Below, in pieces: positions 16,705 to 18,104 of a DNA stretch of 18,104 bases. Position numbers and translations under genes: made by a program. The first letter of the stretch is position 1. Every line of letters begins with the position of its first letter. The notes under the pieces are model-generated. The model made no database searches and was not told the origin of the DNA. It saw nothing but the letters and a program-made list of their open reading frames with translations. Location of the stretch: positions 1-18,104 of the forward strand of contig CAJYRH010000163.1 in assembly GCA_913776795.1 (NCBI GenBank), in the 5' to 3' direction. The stretch comes from an uncultured Pseudorhodoferax sp. Lineage in GTDB: Bacteria; Pseudomonadota; Gammaproteobacteria; Burkholderiales; Burkholderiaceae.

Positions 16705-17196
16705 ATGAAACACATCATCGCAGTGCTGCTGGAGAACGAAGCCGGCGCACTTTCCCGCGTCGTCGGCCTGTTCTCCGCCCGCGGCTACAACATCGAATCG
16801 CTGACCGTCGCGCCGACCGAGGATCCGAGCCTGTCGCGCATGACGATCCAGACCACGGGTTCGGACGACGTGATCGAGCAAATCACCAAGCACCTGAACC
16901 GGCTGATCGAGGTCGTCAAGGTCGTCGACCTGACCGAGGGCGCCTACACCGAGCGCGAGCTCATGATGGTCAAGGTGCGTGCGGTCGGCAAAGAGCGCGA
17001 GGAGATGAAGCGCATGGCCGACATCTTCCGCGGCCGCATCATCGACGTGACCGAGAAGAGCTACACCATCGAGCTGACCGGCGATCAGGGCAAGAACGAC
17101 GCCTTTCTCGAAGCCATCGAGCGCAGCGCGATCCTGGAGACGGTGCGCACCGGTGCCAGCGGCATCGGCCGCGGCGAGCGCATCCTGCGCGTCTGA
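16705..17196 (+). CDS. ilvH: acetolactate synthase small (regulatory) subunit
   Basis: IlvH binds the catalytic subunit, raises its activity and confers feedback inhibition by valine. The 163-residue product has the usual length. An N-terminal ACT domain spans about 3-78 (KHIIAVLLENEAGALSRVVGLF, then RGYNIESLTV), followed by the C-terminal ALS small-subunit domain (KSYTIELTGDQGKNDAFLEAI). The ATG at 16705 has a clear AGAGGA ribosome site about 9-14 bases upstream, which favours it over an in-frame extension to 16666. It lies 118 bases after ilvB, with a stem-loop in the spacer, and 103 bases before ilvC. The order ilvB-ilvH-ilvC supports a single operon. Confidence 0.96.
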   Translation: MKHIIAVLLENEAGALSRVVGLFSARGYNIESLTVAPTEDPSLSRMTIQTTGSDDVIEQITKHLNRLIEVVKVVDLTEGAYTERELMMVKVRAVGKEREEMKRMADIFRGRIIDVTEKSYTIELTGDQGKNDAFLEAIERSAILETVRTGASGIGRGERILRV

Positions 17197-17244
17197 CATC
17201 ACGCATCCGCGCGCGCCTGCTGGCAGGCTCGGCGTGGGCGGATC

Positions 17245-17277
17245 GCGAAAATTGCGAGGCTGCCGTCGGCAATTCGC
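17245..17277 (+). repeat. stem-loop in the ilvH-ilvC spacer
   Basis: GCG (17245-17247) plus AATTGC (17250-17255) pair with GCAATT (17269-17274) plus CGC (17275-17277), leaving an AA bulge and a 13-base loop. A smaller GC stem (GCCTG 17215-17219 with CAGGC 17224-17228) precedes it. The larger stem ends 11 bases before the GGAG ribosome site of ilvC, so it could influence ilvC translation or mark an RNA end. Confidence 0.45.
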
Positions 17278-17281
17278 CTGA

Positions 17282-18104
<823 letters not shown>

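Overview
The window is GC-rich, densely coding chromosomal DNA with proteobacterial housekeeping genes. Protein wording and gene neighbourhoods (a MoaA starting MARRVIP, an IlvB starting MEISKAEL, a divergent ECF sigma/ilv arrangement) point to a betaproteobacterium of the order Burkholderiales, probably Comamonadaceae. This placement rests on recalled family resemblance, not on a search. No tRNA, rRNA, CRISPR array, transposase or phage gene was seen, and base composition looks even throughout.

Layout. 1-2868 (+) is the 3' part of purL (purine synthesis), cut by the window edge. It converges on moaA (2885-3985, -; molybdenum cofactor), with a hairpin over the junction. Next are an NAD(P)-dependent aldehyde dehydrogenase (4214-5647, -), a 354-base gap, and hppA (6002-8065, -), a K+-independent proton-pumping membrane pyrophosphatase. 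Divergent from hppA are ppa (soluble pyrophosphatase, 8302-8841, +) and, 7 bases after it, a PLP enzyme of the cystathionine gamma-synthase family (8849-10081, +) with unusual active-site residues. A COG3146-type GNAT protein (10089-11261, -) converges on that pair and diverges from glnB (11422-11760, +; nitrogen signalling).

From 14541 down to 11771 on the minus strand lies a five-gene unit: ECF-type sigma factor, single-pass membrane protein (DUF3619-like), secreted repeat protein (DUF3106-like), RDD membrane protein, and LOG-family phosphoribohydrolase. All four junctions are 4-base start/stop overlaps. This is the most interesting part of the window. It has the layout of a sigma / anti-sigma / periplasmic-sensor module, although the regulatory role is inference. 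Divergent from it, 14799-18104 (+) is ilvB-ilvH-ilvC (branched-chain amino acid synthesis), with ilvC cut by the window end. The two operons appear to fire from mirror-image extended -10 promoters inside a perfect 10-base inverted repeat. The spacers before ilvH and ilvC each contain a stem-loop.

The genes do not form one pathway. Two share pyrophosphate as substrate (hppA, ppa). The ilv genes form one pathway. The sigma operon is a candidate stress-response unit.
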